Origin: Sphingomonas sp. UV9
GTDB lineage: Bacteria; Pseudomonadota; Alphaproteobacteria; Sphingomonadales; Sphingomonadaceae
Length of the DNA stretch: 64,000 nucleotides
Direction of reading: 5' to 3'
Assembly: GCF_004101245.1 (NCBI RefSeq)
Contig: NZ_SCIN01000003.1
Coordinates: 62,001-126,000 of the forward strand
Positions 37,152-47,627 of the stretch are shown piece by piece. Position 1 is the first letter of the stretch; the number at the start of each line of letters is the position of its first letter. Position numbers and translations under genes: made by a program. The notes below the pieces were generated by a model. That model searched no databases. It was not told the DNA's origin and was given only the letters and a program-made list of their open reading frames with translations.

Positions 37152-39743
37152 ATGGCGTCGCGTTTCAATGCGTTGAAGGCGGACGCGGCGTGGCAGAAAG
37201 TCTGGGACGAGCGCAAGACGTTCGCCGCCGACGACCTGTCGACCAAGCCGCGTTCGTACGTGCTCGAGATGTTCCCCTATCCGTCGGGGCGCATCCATAT
37301 GGGGCATGTCCGGAACTACACGATGGGCGACGTGCTCGCGCGGTTCCGTCGGATGAAGGGCATGGAAGTGCTCCATCCGATGGGCTGGGACGCGTTCGGC
37401 ATGCCCGCCGAGAATGCGGCGATGGAAAAGGGCGTGCATCCGGGCAACTGGACGCGCGCCAACATCGCGACAATGAAGGCACAGCTGAAGCGCCTCGGCT
37501 TCGCGCTGGACTGGACGCGCGAACTGGCGACGTGCGAGCCTGAGTATTACGGGCACGAACAGGCGCTGTTCCTCGATCTGTTCGCGGCGGGGCTGGTCTA
37601 CCGCAAGGAATCTGCGGTCAACTGGGATCCGGTCGACATGACCGTGCTCGCCAACGAGCAGGTGATCGACGGGCGCGGCTGGCGCTCGGGCGCGCTGGTC
37701 GAGCGGCGCAAGCTGTCGCAGTGGTTCCTGAAGATCACCGACTTCGCCGACGAGCTGGTCGACGGCCTCGGCGCGCTCAAGCATTGGCCCGACAAGGTCA
37801 AGCTGATGCAGGAAAACTGGATCGGCCGCAGCCAGGGGTTGCAGTTCAAGTTCGCGCTGGCGGGCAACGTGACCGGGATCGACTCGGTCGACGTGTTCAC
37901 CACGCGCCCCGACACGATGTTCGGATCGAGCTTCGTCGCGGTTGCCGCCGATCATCCGATCGCGCGCGCGATCGCCGAGACGAACCCTGACGCTGCCGCC
38001 TTCATCGAGCTATGCAAGCGTGGCGGCACCACCGCGGCCGAGCTCGACACGCAGGAGAAGTTGGGCTTCGATACCGGCCTGCGCGCGGTTCATCCGCTTG
38101 ATACGGCGTGGGAACTCCCCGTTTACATCGCGAACTTCGTGCTCATGGACTACGGCACCGGCGCGGTGTTCGGCGTACCCGCGCACGACCAGCGCGATCT
38201 CGATTTCGCGCGCAAATACGACCTTCCCGTCAAGCGAGTCGTCAGCGACGGCGACGAGGACGCGCCCGTGTTCGTCGGCGACACCGCCTGGACCGGCGCC
38301 GGCGCCCTCGTGAACTCGCACTTCCTCGACGGGATGGACATCGAGGACGCCAAGCGCGTCGTGATCGAACGCGCCGAGGGCGAAGGCTGGGGCAAGGGCA
38401 CGACCGTGTTCCGCCTGCGCGACTGGGGCGTCAGCCGCCAGCGTTACTGGGGCACGCCGATCCCGATCATCCACTGCGACGCATGCGGCGCGGTGCCGGT
38501 GCCCAAGAACCAGCTGCCGATCGTGCTGCCCGAGGATGTCTCGTTCGACATCCCCGGCAACCCGCTCGATCGCCATCCGACCTGGAAGAGCGTCCCCTGC
38601 CCTGCTTGCGGCGGCGATGCGCGACGCGAGACCGATACGCTCGACACGTTCGTCGATTCGTCTTGGTATTTCATCCGTTTCGCCAGCCAGCCAGACGCGA
38701 AACCGTTCGACCGGACGGGCGCGGAGAAGTGGCTGCCGGTCAACCAGTATATCGGCGGCGTCGAGCATGCGATCCTGCATCTGCTCTATGCGCGCTTCTG
38801 GACGCGCGCGCTGAAGCATATCGGCATGCTCGACATCGCCGAGCCGTTCGCCGGGCTGTTCACGCAGGGCATGGTCACGCACGAGACGTATAGCCGAGGC
38901 GACGCCGGCGACGCGCAGCCCGAAGTCGAAACCGACGAAGACGACGATTCGAGCGACGCGCCGGTGAAGACGAAGTGGCTGTCTCCCGACGAGGTCCGCA
39001 AGACGGATTCAGGGTATATCGAGATCGCGACCGGCGGCCCTGTAACGGTCGGTCGCGTGACGAAGATGTCGAAGTCGAAGAAGAACACCGTCGATCCCGA
39101 GCCGATCGTCGACCAGTACGGCGCCGACGCGGTGCGCTGGTTCGTGCTCTCCGACTCGCCGCCCGAGCGCGATCTGCCATGGAGCGAATCCGGGATCGAA
39201 GGTGCTTGGCGGTTCGTCCAGCGTCTCTGGCGGCTGATCGAGTCCGATGGCGCAGCGAAAGCCGAAGGGGACGACATCGCACTGCGCAAGCTGTGCCACC
39301 GCACCACGGTCGGTATCGAGAGCGATATCAACGCCTTGCAGTTCAACAAGGCGGTCGCGCGGCTCTATTCGCTGTGCAGCGCGATCGAGAAGGCCGCGCC
39401 CTCCGCCGACCGCGAAGAGGCGATCCGCACGTTGCTGCTGCTCGTCAGCCCGATGGTCCCGCACGTTGCCGAGGAAGCCTGGGCGACAGGAGGCAACGAC
39501 GGCCTGATCGCCGACGCCGCGTGGCCGATCGTCGATCCGGCGATGCTGGTCGACGACGAGGTCACGATCGCGGTGCAGGTCAACGGCAAGCTGCGCGATA
39601 CGCTGGTGTTCCCCAAGGGCGCACCGAAGGACGCGGTCGAAGCCGCCGCGCTCGCGTCCGAGAAGATCGTCCGCCTGCTCGAGGGCAAGCCGCCCCGGAA
39701 AGTGATCGTCGTGCCCGACCGTCTCGTGAACATCGTCGCATGA
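37152..39743 (+). CDS. leuS: Leucyl-tRNA synthetase
   Basis: An 863-residue class I synthetase. HMGH near residue 48 and KMSKS near 640 form the ATP site; the CP1 editing domain lies between. Around residues 580–605 an acidic stretch ([12 protein letters not shown]) interrupts the catalytic core before the KMSKS loop, longer than in most homologues. It is translationally coupled to lptE by ATGA. The tRNA-Leu gene is 6.4 kb upstream. Confidence 0.96.
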   Translation: MASRFNALKADAAWQKVWDERKTFAADDLSTKPRSYVLEMFPYPSGRIHMGHVRNYTMGDVLARFRRMKGMEVLHPMGWDAFGMPAENAAMEKGVHPGNWTRANIATMKAQLKRLGFALDWTRELATCEPEYYGHEQALFLDLFAAGLVYRKESAVNWDPVDMTVLANEQVIDGRGWRSGALVERRKLSQWFLKITDFADELVDGLGALKHWPDKVKLMQENWIGRSQGLQFKFALAGNVTGIDSVDVFTTRPDTMFGSSFVAVAADHPIARAIAETNPDAAAFIELCKRGGTTAAELDTQEKLGFDTGLRAVHPLDTAWELPVYIANFVLMDYGTGAVFGVPAHDQRDLDFARKYDLPVKRVVSDGDEDAPVFVGDTAWTGAGALVNSHFLDGMDIEDAKRVVIERAEGEGWGKGTTVFRLRDWGVSRQRYWGTPIPIIHCDACGAVPVPKNQLPIVLPEDVSFDIPGNPLDRHPTWKSVPCPACGGDARRETDTLDTFVDSSWYFIRFASQPDAKPFDRTGAEKWLPVNQYIGGVEHAILHLLYARFWTRALKHIGMLDIAEPFAGLFTQGMVTHETYSRGDAGDAQPEVETDEDDDSSDAPVKTKWLSPDEVRKTDSGYIEIATGGPVTVGRVTKMSKSKKNTVDPEPIVDQYGADAVRWFVLSDSPPERDLPWSESGIEGAWRFVQRLWRLIESDGAAKAEGDDIALRKLCHRTTVGIESDINALQFNKAVARLYSLCSAIEKAAPSADREEAIRTLLLLVSPMVPHVAEEAWATGGNDGLIADAAWPIVDPAMLVDDEVTIAVQVNGKLRDTLVFPKGAPKDAVEAAALASEKIVRLLEGKPPRKVIVVPDRLVNIVA

Positions 39744-40273
39744 ACCGCGCCCGGCTCCTTGCCACGGCACTCGTCCTGACCTCCACGCTGTCGGGCTGCG
39801 GCCTGCACCCACTGTACGCGGGCGGCAGCAGCGGCCCGGTTGCAGGCGCGCTCGGCCAGGTCGAGATCGCGCCGATCGCCGGCAAGAACGGCTGGCTGAT
39901 GGCGACCGCTTTGCGCGACCGCCTGCCCTCGAACGGCGCGCCGGCGGTGTACCGGATCGACATCCGGCTCGACGACGAGATCAGCGGCCTCGGCGTCCGC
40001 ACCGACGACAGCGTCTCGCGCGAACGCCGGACTCTGCGCGCGCGCTATCAGCTCGTGCGGGTCGGCGATGGCTCGGTGCTGCTCGACGCGACCGCGGGCT
40101 CGGATGCCGGCATCGACGTCGTCCGCTCCGAATATGCGACGATCGCGGCGGAGAACACCGCGCTCGAACGCCTGTCGGGCATCGTCGCGGACCAGATCGT
40201 CGCGCGCATCGCGCTCTATGCCCGCAACACGCCCGCCATCTCGGCCGCGCAGGGCAGCGCACCGGCAAAGTGA
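39740..40273 (+). CDS. lptE: LPS assembly lipoprotein LptE
   Basis: A 177-residue outer membrane lipoprotein that plugs the LptD barrel and delivers LPS. The lipobox LSGC is followed by GLHPLYAGG, typical of the family. It overlaps the leuS stop (ATGA) and the holA start (GTGA), the conserved leuS–lptE–holA order of proteobacteria. Confidence 0.92.
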   Translation: MNRARLLATALVLTSTLSGCGLHPLYAGGSSGPVAGALGQVEIAPIAGKNGWLMATALRDRLPSNGAPAVYRIDIRLDDEISGLGVRTDDSVSRERRTLRARYQLVRVGDGSVLLDATAGSDAGIDVVRSEYATIAAENTALERLSGIVADQIVARIALYARNTPAISAAQGSAPAK

Positions 40274-41289
40274 AGGCCAGCGCCGGCCAGATCCGCGGCG
40301 CGCTGGCCAAGCCGGGCGCCGACATCCGCCTGTATCTGCTCCACGGACCCGACGAGGCAGGCGCCAGCGATCTCGCGCGGGTCCTGGCCAAGGCGATGGG
40401 GGCCGATGCCGAGCGCGTCGATCTCGACGGCTCGACGCTCAAGGGCGATCCCGGCCGATTGACCGACGAAGCCGCCTCGCTATCGCTGTTCGCGGGTGCG
40501 CGGTTCGTCCGCGTCGCGTCGGCGGGCGAGGAAAGCCTCGAAGCCTTCACCAATTTGCTCGCGGCCGAGCGCGTCGGCAACCCGGTCGTGGCGATCGCGC
40601 CGACGGTCAAATCGACCTCCAAAATCGTCAAGCTCGCGATCGAGTCTCCGCGTGCGATGGCGTTCGCCTGCTACGCGCCCACCGCGCAGGACGCCGAGCG
40701 CCTTGCAACGACGATCGCCGGTGAGAATGGCTTGCGCCCTGCCCCAGGGGTCGCGCGGCGCCTGGTCGATACGACTGGTGGCGACCGTGCGGTGATGTCG
40801 CGCGAGATTGAGAAGCTCGCGCTGTATCTCGATGCCGCACCCGATCGGCCAACGGACCTCGATCATCACGCGCTGGACGCTGTGGGTGCAGATCTCGGCG
40901 ATGCGGAGATGAGCCGCGCGATCGATGCGGTGATCGAGGGACGGGTCGACGATCTGGGCGCCGAACTCGCGGTTCTCGAAGAGGCGGGCACGTCGCCGAT
41001 CCCGTGGCTCCGCCAACTCGTCCGCCGCCTGATCGCGCTCGCCGAGATGCGCGGCGATATCGACCGGGGCGACGCGGTCGACGCGGTGATGAAACGCCAC
41101 CGGGTGTTCTTCAAGGAAGAGGCCAGCACCGCGCGGTCGCTGCGCCGCTGGTCCCCGACGATGCTCGCCACCGCGATCCAGCGCGTGCGGACTGCAGAAC
41201 GCGCGATCATGGCGTCGGGGAATGCTGGGTCGGTCGTGGCGGAAGTGGCCGTGGTGGCACTCTCGCAAGCGATCGCGCGGCGGAACTAG
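40270..41289 (+). CDS. holA: DNA polymerase III delta subunit
   Basis: A 339-residue clamp-loader subunit that opens the sliding clamp. The N-terminal AAA+-like domain lacks a P-loop as expected (LYLLHGPDEAG); SLSLFAGARFVRV and the helical C-terminal collar domain fit the family. It starts at GTG 40270, coupled to lptE. Confidence 0.93.
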   Translation: MKASAGQIRGALAKPGADIRLYLLHGPDEAGASDLARVLAKAMGADAERVDLDGSTLKGDPGRLTDEAASLSLFAGARFVRVASAGEESLEAFTNLLAAERVGNPVVAIAPTVKSTSKIVKLAIESPRAMAFACYAPTAQDAERLATTIAGENGLRPAPGVARRLVDTTGGDRAVMSREIEKLALYLDAAPDRPTDLDHHALDAVGADLGDAEMSRAIDAVIEGRVDDLGAELAVLEEAGTSPIPWLRQLVRRLIALAEMRGDIDRGDAVDAVMKRHRVFFKEEASTARSLRRWSPTMLATAIQRVRTAERAIMASGNAGSVVAEVAVVALSQAIARRN

Positions 41290-41309
41290 TCCGCACGCTT
41301 TCCCCTACC

Positions 41310-41382
41310 CCCGTTCGTCCTTCGATACGCCATCTCGATACGCGGCGATGCCCCTACTCGATGGCTACTCAGGACGAACGGG
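41310..41382. repeat. Palindromic repeat, family E
   Basis: CCCGTTCGTCCT and AGGACGAACGGG are perfect 12-base inverted ends about 49 bases apart, with inner TCGATA/ATCGA motifs. It lies between the convergent holA and parB genes. A diverged relative is at 59421–59494. Confidence 0.8.
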
Positions 41383-41399
41383 TTTGGGATCAGCGTGGC

Positions 41400-42296
41400 T
41401 CAGATCGCCCCACCGGTCAGCCGCTGGCACACCATATCGAGCTGGTCCAATGTCGAATAACTGAGGGTCAGCGTGCCCCCCGTCTCGGTATGCGCGACGC
41501 GAACCTGTAGCCCGAGCAAATCCGCCAACTGGCGTTCGAGCGCCGCGATATCAGCGTCAGGGATACGCGGTTCGGCCGGCTTGCCGCTGCGGTTGCGCCC
41601 GGGCTTGGCCTCGCGCGCCAACTTCTCGGTTTCGCGCACCGACAGCCCGCGCGAGACGACCTGGTCCGCCAGAGCCTCGACATCGGGCGAGCCGAGCAGT
41701 GCCCGCGCATGGCCCATCGACAGCGATCCATCGACGACCTGCGACTGCACCTGCGCCGGCAATTCCAGCAACCGCAGCAGGTTCGCGACGTGGCTGCGCG
41801 ACTTGTGGACGATCTTGGCGAGCACCTCCTGCGTGTGGCCATATTCGCCCGCCAACCGCTGATACGCCTGTGCCTCTTCGATCGCGTTGAGGTCCTCGCG
41901 CTGGATGTTCTCGATCAGCGCGATCTCGAGCGTCTCGGCATCGTCGAAGTCGCGGACGACGACCGGCACCTCGTGCAGCCGCGCGCGCTGCGCCGCCCGC
42001 CAACGCCGCTCGCCCGCGACGATCTGATAGTCGTGGCCATGCGGGCGGACGACGATCGGCTGGATCAGCCCGCGCGAGGCGATCGACGCGGCCAGCTCGT
42101 CGAGCATCGCCTCGTCGAAATGGCGGCGCGGCTGGTCGGGATGCGGCGACAGCGAACTGACCGGCAGCATCCGCACGCCGGACGATTGCTGCGCTGCACC
42201 ATCGGCAGAGACCGGTGTCTCGCGCGCCATCTCGCCCAGCAGTGCGTTGAGGCCCCTGCCCAGCCCCGGCCGACCGCGTTTGTTGCCGTCGCTCAT
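41400..42296 (-). CDS. parB: Chromosome-partitioning protein ParB
   Basis: A 298-residue CTP-dependent clamp that loads at parS and spreads to organise the origin. The N-terminal ParA-interacting segment KRGRPGLGRGLNALLGE, the CTP-binding GERRWRA box (95–101), ENIQRED and a central helix-turn-helix are visible, with a C-terminal dimerisation region. It overlaps the parA stop by ATGA. Three parS sites are in this window. Confidence 0.96.
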   Translation of the reverse strand: MSDGNKRGRPGLGRGLNALLGEMARETPVSADGAAQQSSGVRMLPVSSLSPHPDQPRRHFDEAMLDELAASIASRGLIQPIVVRPHGHDYQIVAGERRWRAAQRARLHEVPVVVRDFDDAETLEIALIENIQREDLNAIEEAQAYQRLAGEYGHTQEVLAKIVHKSRSHVANLLRLLELPAQVQSQVVDGSLSMGHARALLGSPDVEALADQVVSRGLSVRETEKLAREAKPGRNRSGKPAEPRIPDADIAALERQLADLLGLQVRVAHTETGGTLTLSYSTLDQLDMVCQRLTGGAI

Positions 42297-43075
42297 GCCG
42301 CGGCCTGCGCGGTAGCGGGAAGCCGGCCGATAAGCTCGCGGGCCAGCGCGATATACGCCTGCGACCCCGAGCAGCGATGGTCGTAGATCAACGCAGGGAG
42401 CCCGTGGCTCGGCGCCTCGGACAGGCGCACGTTGCGCGGGATCACCGTCTCGAACACCACTTTCCCCAATACCGCACGCACGTCCGCCGAAACCTGGTCG
42501 GTCAGCCGGTTGCGCCGATCGAACATCGTCAGCGCGACGCCGAGGATCGACAACCCCGGATTGAACCGCTGGCGAATGCGTTCGACCGTGCTCAGCAACT
42601 GCGACAACCCCTCCAGCGCAAAGAACTCGCACTGCAGCGGCACGAGCAACGAGTCCGCCGCGACCATCGCATTGATCGTCAGAAGCCCGAGCGAGGGCGG
42701 GCAATCGATCAGCGCGATATCCCACGGCCCCTGCGCCGCCTTGATCGCCCGATCCAGCCGATGCGTGCGCGCATCGAAATCGACCAGTTCGATCTCGGCG
42801 CCAGACAGGTCGACCGTCGCCGGGACGATATCGAGCCGGGGCACACGCGTGTGCACTACCGCTTCGGCGATCGACGTCTCGCCGATCAGCACGTCATAGC
42901 TCGATCGCTCGCGCTGCGCATGGCCGATGCCTAGCCCGGTCGATGCGTTGCCCTGCGGATCGAGATCGACCAGCAGCACGCGCATCCCCGTCGCCGCGAG
43001 CGCAGTCGCGAGGTTGATGGCACTGGTGGTCTTGCCCACCCCGCCCTTCTGATTGGCGACCGCGATGGTGATCAT
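42293..43075 (-). CDS. parA: Chromosome-partitioning ATPase ParA
   Basis: A 260-residue deviant-Walker ATPase that drives segregation of ParB–parS complexes. The P-loop is KGGVGKTT (10–17), DLDPQGNAS is Walker A', and DCPPSLG is Walker B. ATG 43075 (MITIAVANQ) matches the family. It overlaps the rsmG stop, giving one rsmG-parA-parB run on the minus strand. Confidence 0.97.
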   Translation of the reverse strand: MITIAVANQKGGVGKTTSAINLATALAATGMRVLLVDLDPQGNASTGLGIGHAQRERSSYDVLIGETSIAEAVVHTRVPRLDIVPATVDLSGAEIELVDFDARTHRLDRAIKAAQGPWDIALIDCPPSLGLLTINAMVAADSLLVPLQCEFFALEGLSQLLSTVERIRQRFNPGLSILGVALTMFDRRNRLTDQVSADVRAVLGKVVFETVIPRNVRLSEAPSHGLPALIYDHRCSGSQAYIALARELIGRLPATAQAAA

Positions 43076-43692
43076 CGCGCGCTTACCCGATCCAGAACCA
43101 CGATCGACGACTCCGGGTTCGTGACGCTTTGTTCCACGTGGAACATAAACCGCCAATGCTGCTTGAGCGCGGCAAGCTCCTCTTCATCGAAACGCCCCCG
43201 AGGAAGCAGCCACCGCGTCTGCGTTGTGGCGCAGTGCGCCGCGCCACGCAAAAGGTTTTGCAGCGATGCCACCGCACGAGCCGAAATGATCGTTGCGTCG
43301 GCCGTCGCATTCTCCACCTTGGAGGCGTGGACGCGGACCTGCTCGCCGAGACCGAGACGCGCAACGCAGAGCTGAAGGAAGTCCGCGCGCCGACGCCGGG
43401 GTTCGACGAGGTCGACCGGACCTTCGCGAACGAGCGCGACGACCATCCCGGGGAAGCCGCCACCGGTACCGATATCAACCCAGCGCTTCGCCGCGGTGTC
43501 CTCGCTGGCCAGTGCAACGAGCTGAAGCGAGTCGACGACATGGCGGTCCCAGATCGTCGGGATCGTCGACGGTGCGATCAAATTCTGGTGCGGCGCTTCC
43601 TCGACGACCATCGCAACGAACGCCGCCAGCCGCTCGGTCGCCGCTGCCCCGAACCGCTCGGTGGCCCAGGCCTGTGCGTCGTCTTCGGTCAT
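43072..43692 (-). CDS. rsmG: 16S rRNA (guanine-N7)-methyltransferase RsmG
   Basis: A 206-residue SAM-dependent methyltransferase modifying G527 of 16S rRNA. The SAM-binding motif is [15 protein letters not shown] 43692 overlaps the mnmG stop by ATGA. The coding sequence contains a parS site (43130–43145), read as F-H-V-E-Q near the C-terminus. Confidence 0.95.
   Translation of the reverse strand: MTEDDAQAWATERFGAAATERLAAFVAMVVEEAPHQNLIAPSTIPTIWDRHVVDSLQLVALASEDTAAKRWVDIGTGGGFPGMVVALVREGPVDLVEPRRRRADFLQLCVARLGLGEQVRVHASKVENATADATIISARAVASLQNLLRGAAHCATTQTRWLLPRGRFDEEELAALKQHWRFMFHVEQSVTNPESSIVVLDRVSAR
43130..43145. promoter_or_regulatory. parS site inside rsmG
   Basis: TGTTCCACGTGGAACA is a perfect 16-base palindrome matching the alphaproteobacterial parS consensus bound by ParB. 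It is about 9.5 kb from the origin. Confidence 0.92.
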
Positions 43693-45524
43693 GCGGTTGC
43701 TCGTTTCGTATGTAACAGGACGGCCGACAACGCGGCCGGCGTGATGCCGCGTACGCGTGCCGCGGCCGCTAGAGAGGTTGGTCGCGCAGCGCTCAAGCGG
43801 TCGATCATCTCGTTCGATAGTCCCGGTACGCGTGCATAAGAGAGATCTTCCGGCAAGCGGATCGCCTCGTCGGCACGCAGCCGTGCAACTTCCTGTGCCT
43901 GGCGTTCGATATACGGGGCGTAGCACGCGTCCTCTAACACTTCGTCAACGACCACAGCCGGGATACCTGCCGCAGCCTCCGGCGCGACATGCGCCAGCGT
44001 GACGCCTTCGAACCGGAGCCAGTCGAATGCGGTCCGCCGCGCGCCATCGCGGCCGATCGCCACGCCCTGATCCGCGACATGGGTTGCAGTCCGCTCGGTA
44101 TCCAGCGCCGACCTGAAGCGCGCACGATCCTCGGCAAGCGCGTGCTGATGCGCGAGACGCTCCGCCCCCAGACACCCTGCGGCTTCGGCGATACCGCCAA
44201 GTCGGGTCTCGGCATTGTCCGCACGGAGCGAGAGGCGGAACTCCGCGCGGGCGGTGAGCATGCGGTAGGGTTCGGTGACCCCCTGCAAGGTCAGGTCGTC
44301 GATCATTACGCCGAGATAGCTTGAGGCGCGATCGAGGATGACCGGTGCCAAGTCGCAAGCATAGGCCGCCGCATTGAGTCCAGCGACGAGGCCCTGCCCC
44401 GCCGCTTCCTCATACCCGGTCGTGCCGTTGATCTGGCCGGCGCAGAACACGCCTTCGATCGCGCCGAGCGCGAGCCGCGTGTCGAGCGCGCGCGGATCGA
44501 TGTAATCATATTCGACCGCGTAGCCCGGCATCGTCATCGTGACGCGTTCGAGCCCTGGAATGCTGGCGAGCATCTCGGCCTGGACCTCGACCGGGAGCGA
44601 GGTCGATAAACCGTTTGGATAGACCGTCGCGTCGTCGAGCCCCTCGGGTTCGAGGAAAATCTGGTGACCGTCGCGGTCGCCGAAGCGGTGGACCTTGTCC
44701 TCGATCGACGGACAATAGCGCGGACCCGCCGCCTCGATCGCGCCGGTGAACAGCGGCGACCGATGGAAGGCGTCGCGGATGATCGCGTGGCTCCGGTCGG
44801 TAGTCCGCGTGATGGCGCAGGCGATCTGCGGGAGTTGCCGCGCCTGCGTCATTGGCGACATCGTCCACGGATCGAGATCCGACGGCTGCTCGGCGAGCGC
44901 ACCCCAGTCGATCGTGCGACCGTCGAGCCGGGGCGGCGTACCCGTCTTCAGCCGCGCCATCGGCAGGTCGCAAGCGCGGAGCTGATCCGCCAGCGGCTTG
45001 GCCGCGCGTTCGCCGATCCGGCCGCCCTCCTCGCGGTCATCGCCCCGGAAGATACGGCCGCCGAGGAACGTACCCGTTGCAAGAACGACCGCGCGGGCTG
45101 CGACAATCGAGCCATCTGCGAGAACGATTCCCGCCACGCGATTACCGTCGAGATGCAGCGCAGTCGCTTCACCCTCGACGATGTGTAGTCCTTCGGTCGC
45201 CGCCAACATCGCCTGGATCGCGCCCGCATACAGCCGACGATCGGCCTGGATGCGAGGGCCCTGCACCGCCGAGCCCTTGCTGCGATTGAGCATCCGGTAG
45301 TGGATCGCCGCGGCATCCGACGCGCGACCGATCAAGCCGTCGAATGCATCGACTTCGCGGACCATGTGGCCCTTGCCGAGGCCGCCAATCGCGGGATTGC
45401 AGGACATCGCGCCGATATGCCGCGCGTCGAACGACACGAGCGCGGTACGCGCGCCCCTGCGCGCCGCCGCGGCTGCGGCTTCGGTTCCGGCATGGCCTCC
45501 GCCAACCACCACTACATCGAACAT
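43689..45524 (-). CDS. mnmG: tRNA uridine-5-carboxymethylaminomethyl modification enzyme MnmG
   Basis: A 611-residue FAD protein that acts with MnmE on wobble U34 of several tRNAs. The FAD-binding motif [12 protein letters not shown] opens the protein, and [21 protein letters not shown] and [12 protein letters not shown] are family signatures. It is upstream of rsmG with an ATGA overlap; mnmE is the next gene upstream, 54 bases away across a parS site. Confidence 0.96.
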   Translation of the reverse strand: MFDVVVVGGGHAGTEAAAAAARRGARTALVSFDARHIGAMSCNPAIGGLGKGHMVREVDAFDGLIGRASDAAAIHYRMLNRSKGSAVQGPRIQADRRLYAGAIQAMLAATEGLHIVEGEATALHLDGNRVAGIVLADGSIVAARAVVLATGTFLGGRIFRGDDREEGGRIGERAAKPLADQLRACDLPMARLKTGTPPRLDGRTIDWGALAEQPSDLDPWTMSPMTQARQLPQIACAITRTTDRSHAIIRDAFHRSPLFTGAIEAAGPRYCPSIEDKVHRFGDRDGHQIFLEPEGLDDATVYPNGLSTSLPVEVQAEMLASIPGLERVTMTMPGYAVEYDYIDPRALDTRLALGAIEGVFCAGQINGTTGYEEAAGQGLVAGLNAAAYACDLAPVILDRASSYLGVMIDDLTLQGVTEPYRMLTARAEFRLSLRADNAETRLGGIAEAAGCLGAERLAHQHALAEDRARFRSALDTERTATHVADQGVAIGRDGARRTAFDWLRFEGVTLAHVAPEAAAGIPAVVVDEVLEDACYAPYIERQAQEVARLRADEAIRLPEDLSYARVPGLSNEMIDRLSAARPTSLAAAARVRGITPAALSAVLLHTKRATA

Positions 45525-45562
45525 GTTGTTGCCCTAGAGCGACGCGGTGATCGCGTCAAAGA

Positions 45563-45578
45563 TGTTCCACGTGGAACA
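45563..45578. promoter_or_regulatory. parS site between mnmE and mnmG
   Basis: TGTTCCACGTGGAACA is a perfect copy, beginning one base beyond the mnmE stop codon. It is about 7.1 kb from the origin. Confidence 0.92.
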
Positions 45579-46856
45579 TCACTTACCGATGCAGAATCGT
45601 CCGAACAGAGCGTCGAGCATCTCGCCGGTCGCGTCGAGCCCCAGGACGCCGGCAAGGATCGCGCGAGCTTCGCGAAGATGCTCGGCGACGATGAGCGCGT
45701 CGGAACTCCGGTAGCGCAGCGCATCGGCAGCAGACCCGCACTGGTGCCGCTGATGCTGTTTGAGCGCAATGCCATCATTGCGCGGCAACATGGCCATCGC
45801 CCGCTGGTGCACCTCCATCCAAAGCCGATCGAGCGAACCGCGGTCGGTCTGCGCAACCGCGAGCGCACGCCCTGCGGGAATATCCCCGCGCCCCGGCAGA
45901 TCCGCGCGGGCATGGATCCAGAGCGCGTCGGCGCGCGGTGGCGGCGTATCGGCAAGCCAGAGGACGATGTCGGCCGCAGCCAGCGCGTCCTCGGCGCGCG
46001 TCACGCCGATCGCCTCGATCGGGTCCAGCGTATCGATCAGGCCGGCAGTATCGGTCAGCACATAGGCGACGCCGTTGCGGATCACCGGCACCTCGATCCG
46101 ATCGCGCGTCGTGCCGGAGATCGGCGACACGATCGCTGCGTCGCGCTCGCCGAGCAGATTGAGCAGCGTCGACTTGCCGCTATTGGGCGGGCCGCCGATG
46201 ACGACGCGAAGCCCATCCTTCAGGCGCTCGACCGGTGGAGCGTCGACCACCGCTTCGATCTCCGCGGCCAGCGCGTCGATGTCCGCAACGATCGCGTCGA
46301 ATGCCGCGGTATCGCTCGCCACGTCGTCTTCGTCCGCAAAATCGAGCATCGCCTCGATCCGCGCGGAGAGCATCGCGACGGCATCCATCCAGCCACGGAC
46401 GGCCTGACTCACGCGGCCCTCGGCTGCAGTCATTGCCGCGACGCGCTGGCTCTCGGTTTCGGCTTCAAGCAGATCGGCGAGACCCTCCGCCTCGGTCAGG
46501 TCTATGCGCCCATTGGTCAGCGCGCGGCGGGTGAACTCGCCCGGTTCGGCTGGGCGTAGGCCGGGCCGTGCCGACAACGCGCGCTCCACCGCGGCGATAA
46601 CCGCGCGCCCGCCATGGCAGTGGAGTTCGACCAGATCCTCACCGGTCGCCGTCGTCGGCCCCGGAAAGACGATGACCAGCGCGCGATCGAGCAGCGCGCC
46701 GCTAGCATCGCGTAGCCCACGCAGGCTCGCGTGACGCGGGGCGGGCAGCGACCCAGCCATTCCCTCGGCTGCGGCGAACGCCTGCGGGCCACTTATCCGG
46801 ACAACCGCGATAGCCGCGGGTGGCCGGCCGCTCGATACCGCGAAAATCGTTTCCAT
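45579..46856 (-). CDS. mnmE: tRNA modification GTPase MnmE
   Basis: A 425-residue partner of MnmG. An N-terminal tetrahydrofolate-binding domain (ETIFAVSSGRPPAAIAVVRI), helical region, inserted G domain (GGPPNSGKST, SGTTRD, DTAG) and the C-terminal FCIGK motif with catalytic cysteine are all present. The protein is slightly shorter than the 450 typical of other phyla. The small DUF6489-like gene precedes it by seven bases. Confidence 0.95.
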   Translation of the reverse strand: METIFAVSSGRPPAAIAVVRISGPQAFAAAEGMAGSLPAPRHASLRGLRDASGALLDRALVIVFPGPTTATGEDLVELHCHGGRAVIAAVERALSARPGLRPAEPGEFTRRALTNGRIDLTEAEGLADLLEAETESQRVAAMTAAEGRVSQAVRGWMDAVAMLSARIEAMLDFADEDDVASDTAAFDAIVADIDALAAEIEAVVDAPPVERLKDGLRVVIGGPPNSGKSTLLNLLGERDAAIVSPISGTTRDRIEVPVIRNGVAYVLTDTAGLIDTLDPIEAIGVTRAEDALAAADIVLWLADTPPPRADALWIHARADLPGRGDIPAGRALAVAQTDRGSLDRLWMEVHQRAMAMLPRNDGIALKQHQRHQCGSAADALRYRSSDALIVAEHLREARAILAGVLGLDATGEMLDALFGRFCIGK

Positions 46857-46863
46857 GTAAAAA

Positions 46864-47097
46864 TCAGCCGCTCTTGGTCGCGGTCTCGAACAAGCGTTTC
46901 CAGATCGCCATCCCCGCCTCGCCCATCGGTTGCCAGCCGCGCATCATCGTTTCGAGCATCTCGGGCTTCATCTGGCCGTCTGGAATCGCTTCCATCATCA
47001 TCGCGATATAGCGATCGTGGATCGGCGTCAGATCGGGCAGCCCGACTGCGCGACGCGCCTCTTCGGGCGTGCATTCGATCTCGATATTCATCTTCAT
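46864..47097 (-). CDS. DUF6489-like small protein
   Basis: A 77-residue mainly helical protein beginning MKMNIEIECTPEEARR with a GLPDLTPIHDRYI segment and several methionines. It resembles a small alphaproteobacterial family annotated DUF6489, but the assignment is from memory of the pattern only. It lies seven bases upstream of mnmE, divergent from the alkyltransferase gene. Confidence 0.7.
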   Translation of the reverse strand: MKMNIEIECTPEEARRAVGLPDLTPIHDRYIAMMMEAIPDGQMKPEMLETMMRGWQPMGEAGMAIWKRLFETATKSG

Positions 47098-47153
47098 AGA
47101 CTGGCCCCCAGATGGCGCTTGAGCCGCCTGTTGGCGCGCTGCATAGCATCAGG

Positions 47154-47627
47154 ATGTATGCGCGCGATGCAGCCTCGATCGCAACGCCAATCGGGCTGGT
47201 CCGCGTGACCGGCAGCGCGGACCGGATCGACGCGATCGAGATTCTGGCGGACGGCGCTGCGGTGGCGAGCGATGCGCCAGCGTTGCGGGAAGCGCTTCGA
47301 CAGGTCGATGCGTATTTCGCGGGACGGCTGACGGCGTTCGATCTGCCGCTCGCGCCCTGCCCTACCGAGCGCGGTGCGGTGCTGCGCCAAGGGATCGTCG
47401 ACATCGCCTACGGCCAGACCGCGAGCTATGGCGCGCTTGCGAGGGCTATCCAGTCGAGCCCCCGCGCGATCGGCCAGGCATGTGCACGCAACCCGTTTCC
47501 GATCGTCGTCCCCTGCCACCGGATCCTTGGAGCCGGCGGGGCGCTTGGTGCGTATTCCGCGGGTAGAGGCCCGATCACCAAATCCCGGCTGCTCGACCTC
47601 GAGCGGCCGCAAGGAGGATTGTTATGA
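47154..47627 (+). CDS. Methylated-DNA–protein-cysteine methyltransferase-like protein
   Basis: A 157-residue protein of the MGMT family, which removes alkyl groups from O6-guanine. The active-site cysteine lies in VPCHRILG. The helix preceding it is intact. ATG 47154 is chosen; a longer reading from 47112 adds 14 residues without family similarity. Its stop overlaps the dienelactone hydrolase start. Confidence 0.9.
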   Translation: MYARDAASIATPIGLVRVTGSADRIDAIEILADGAAVASDAPALREALRQVDAYFAGRLTAFDLPLAPCPTERGAVLRQGIVDIAYGQTASYGALARAIQSSPRAIGQACARNPFPIVVPCHRILGAGGALGAYSAGRGPITKSRLLDLERPQGGLL

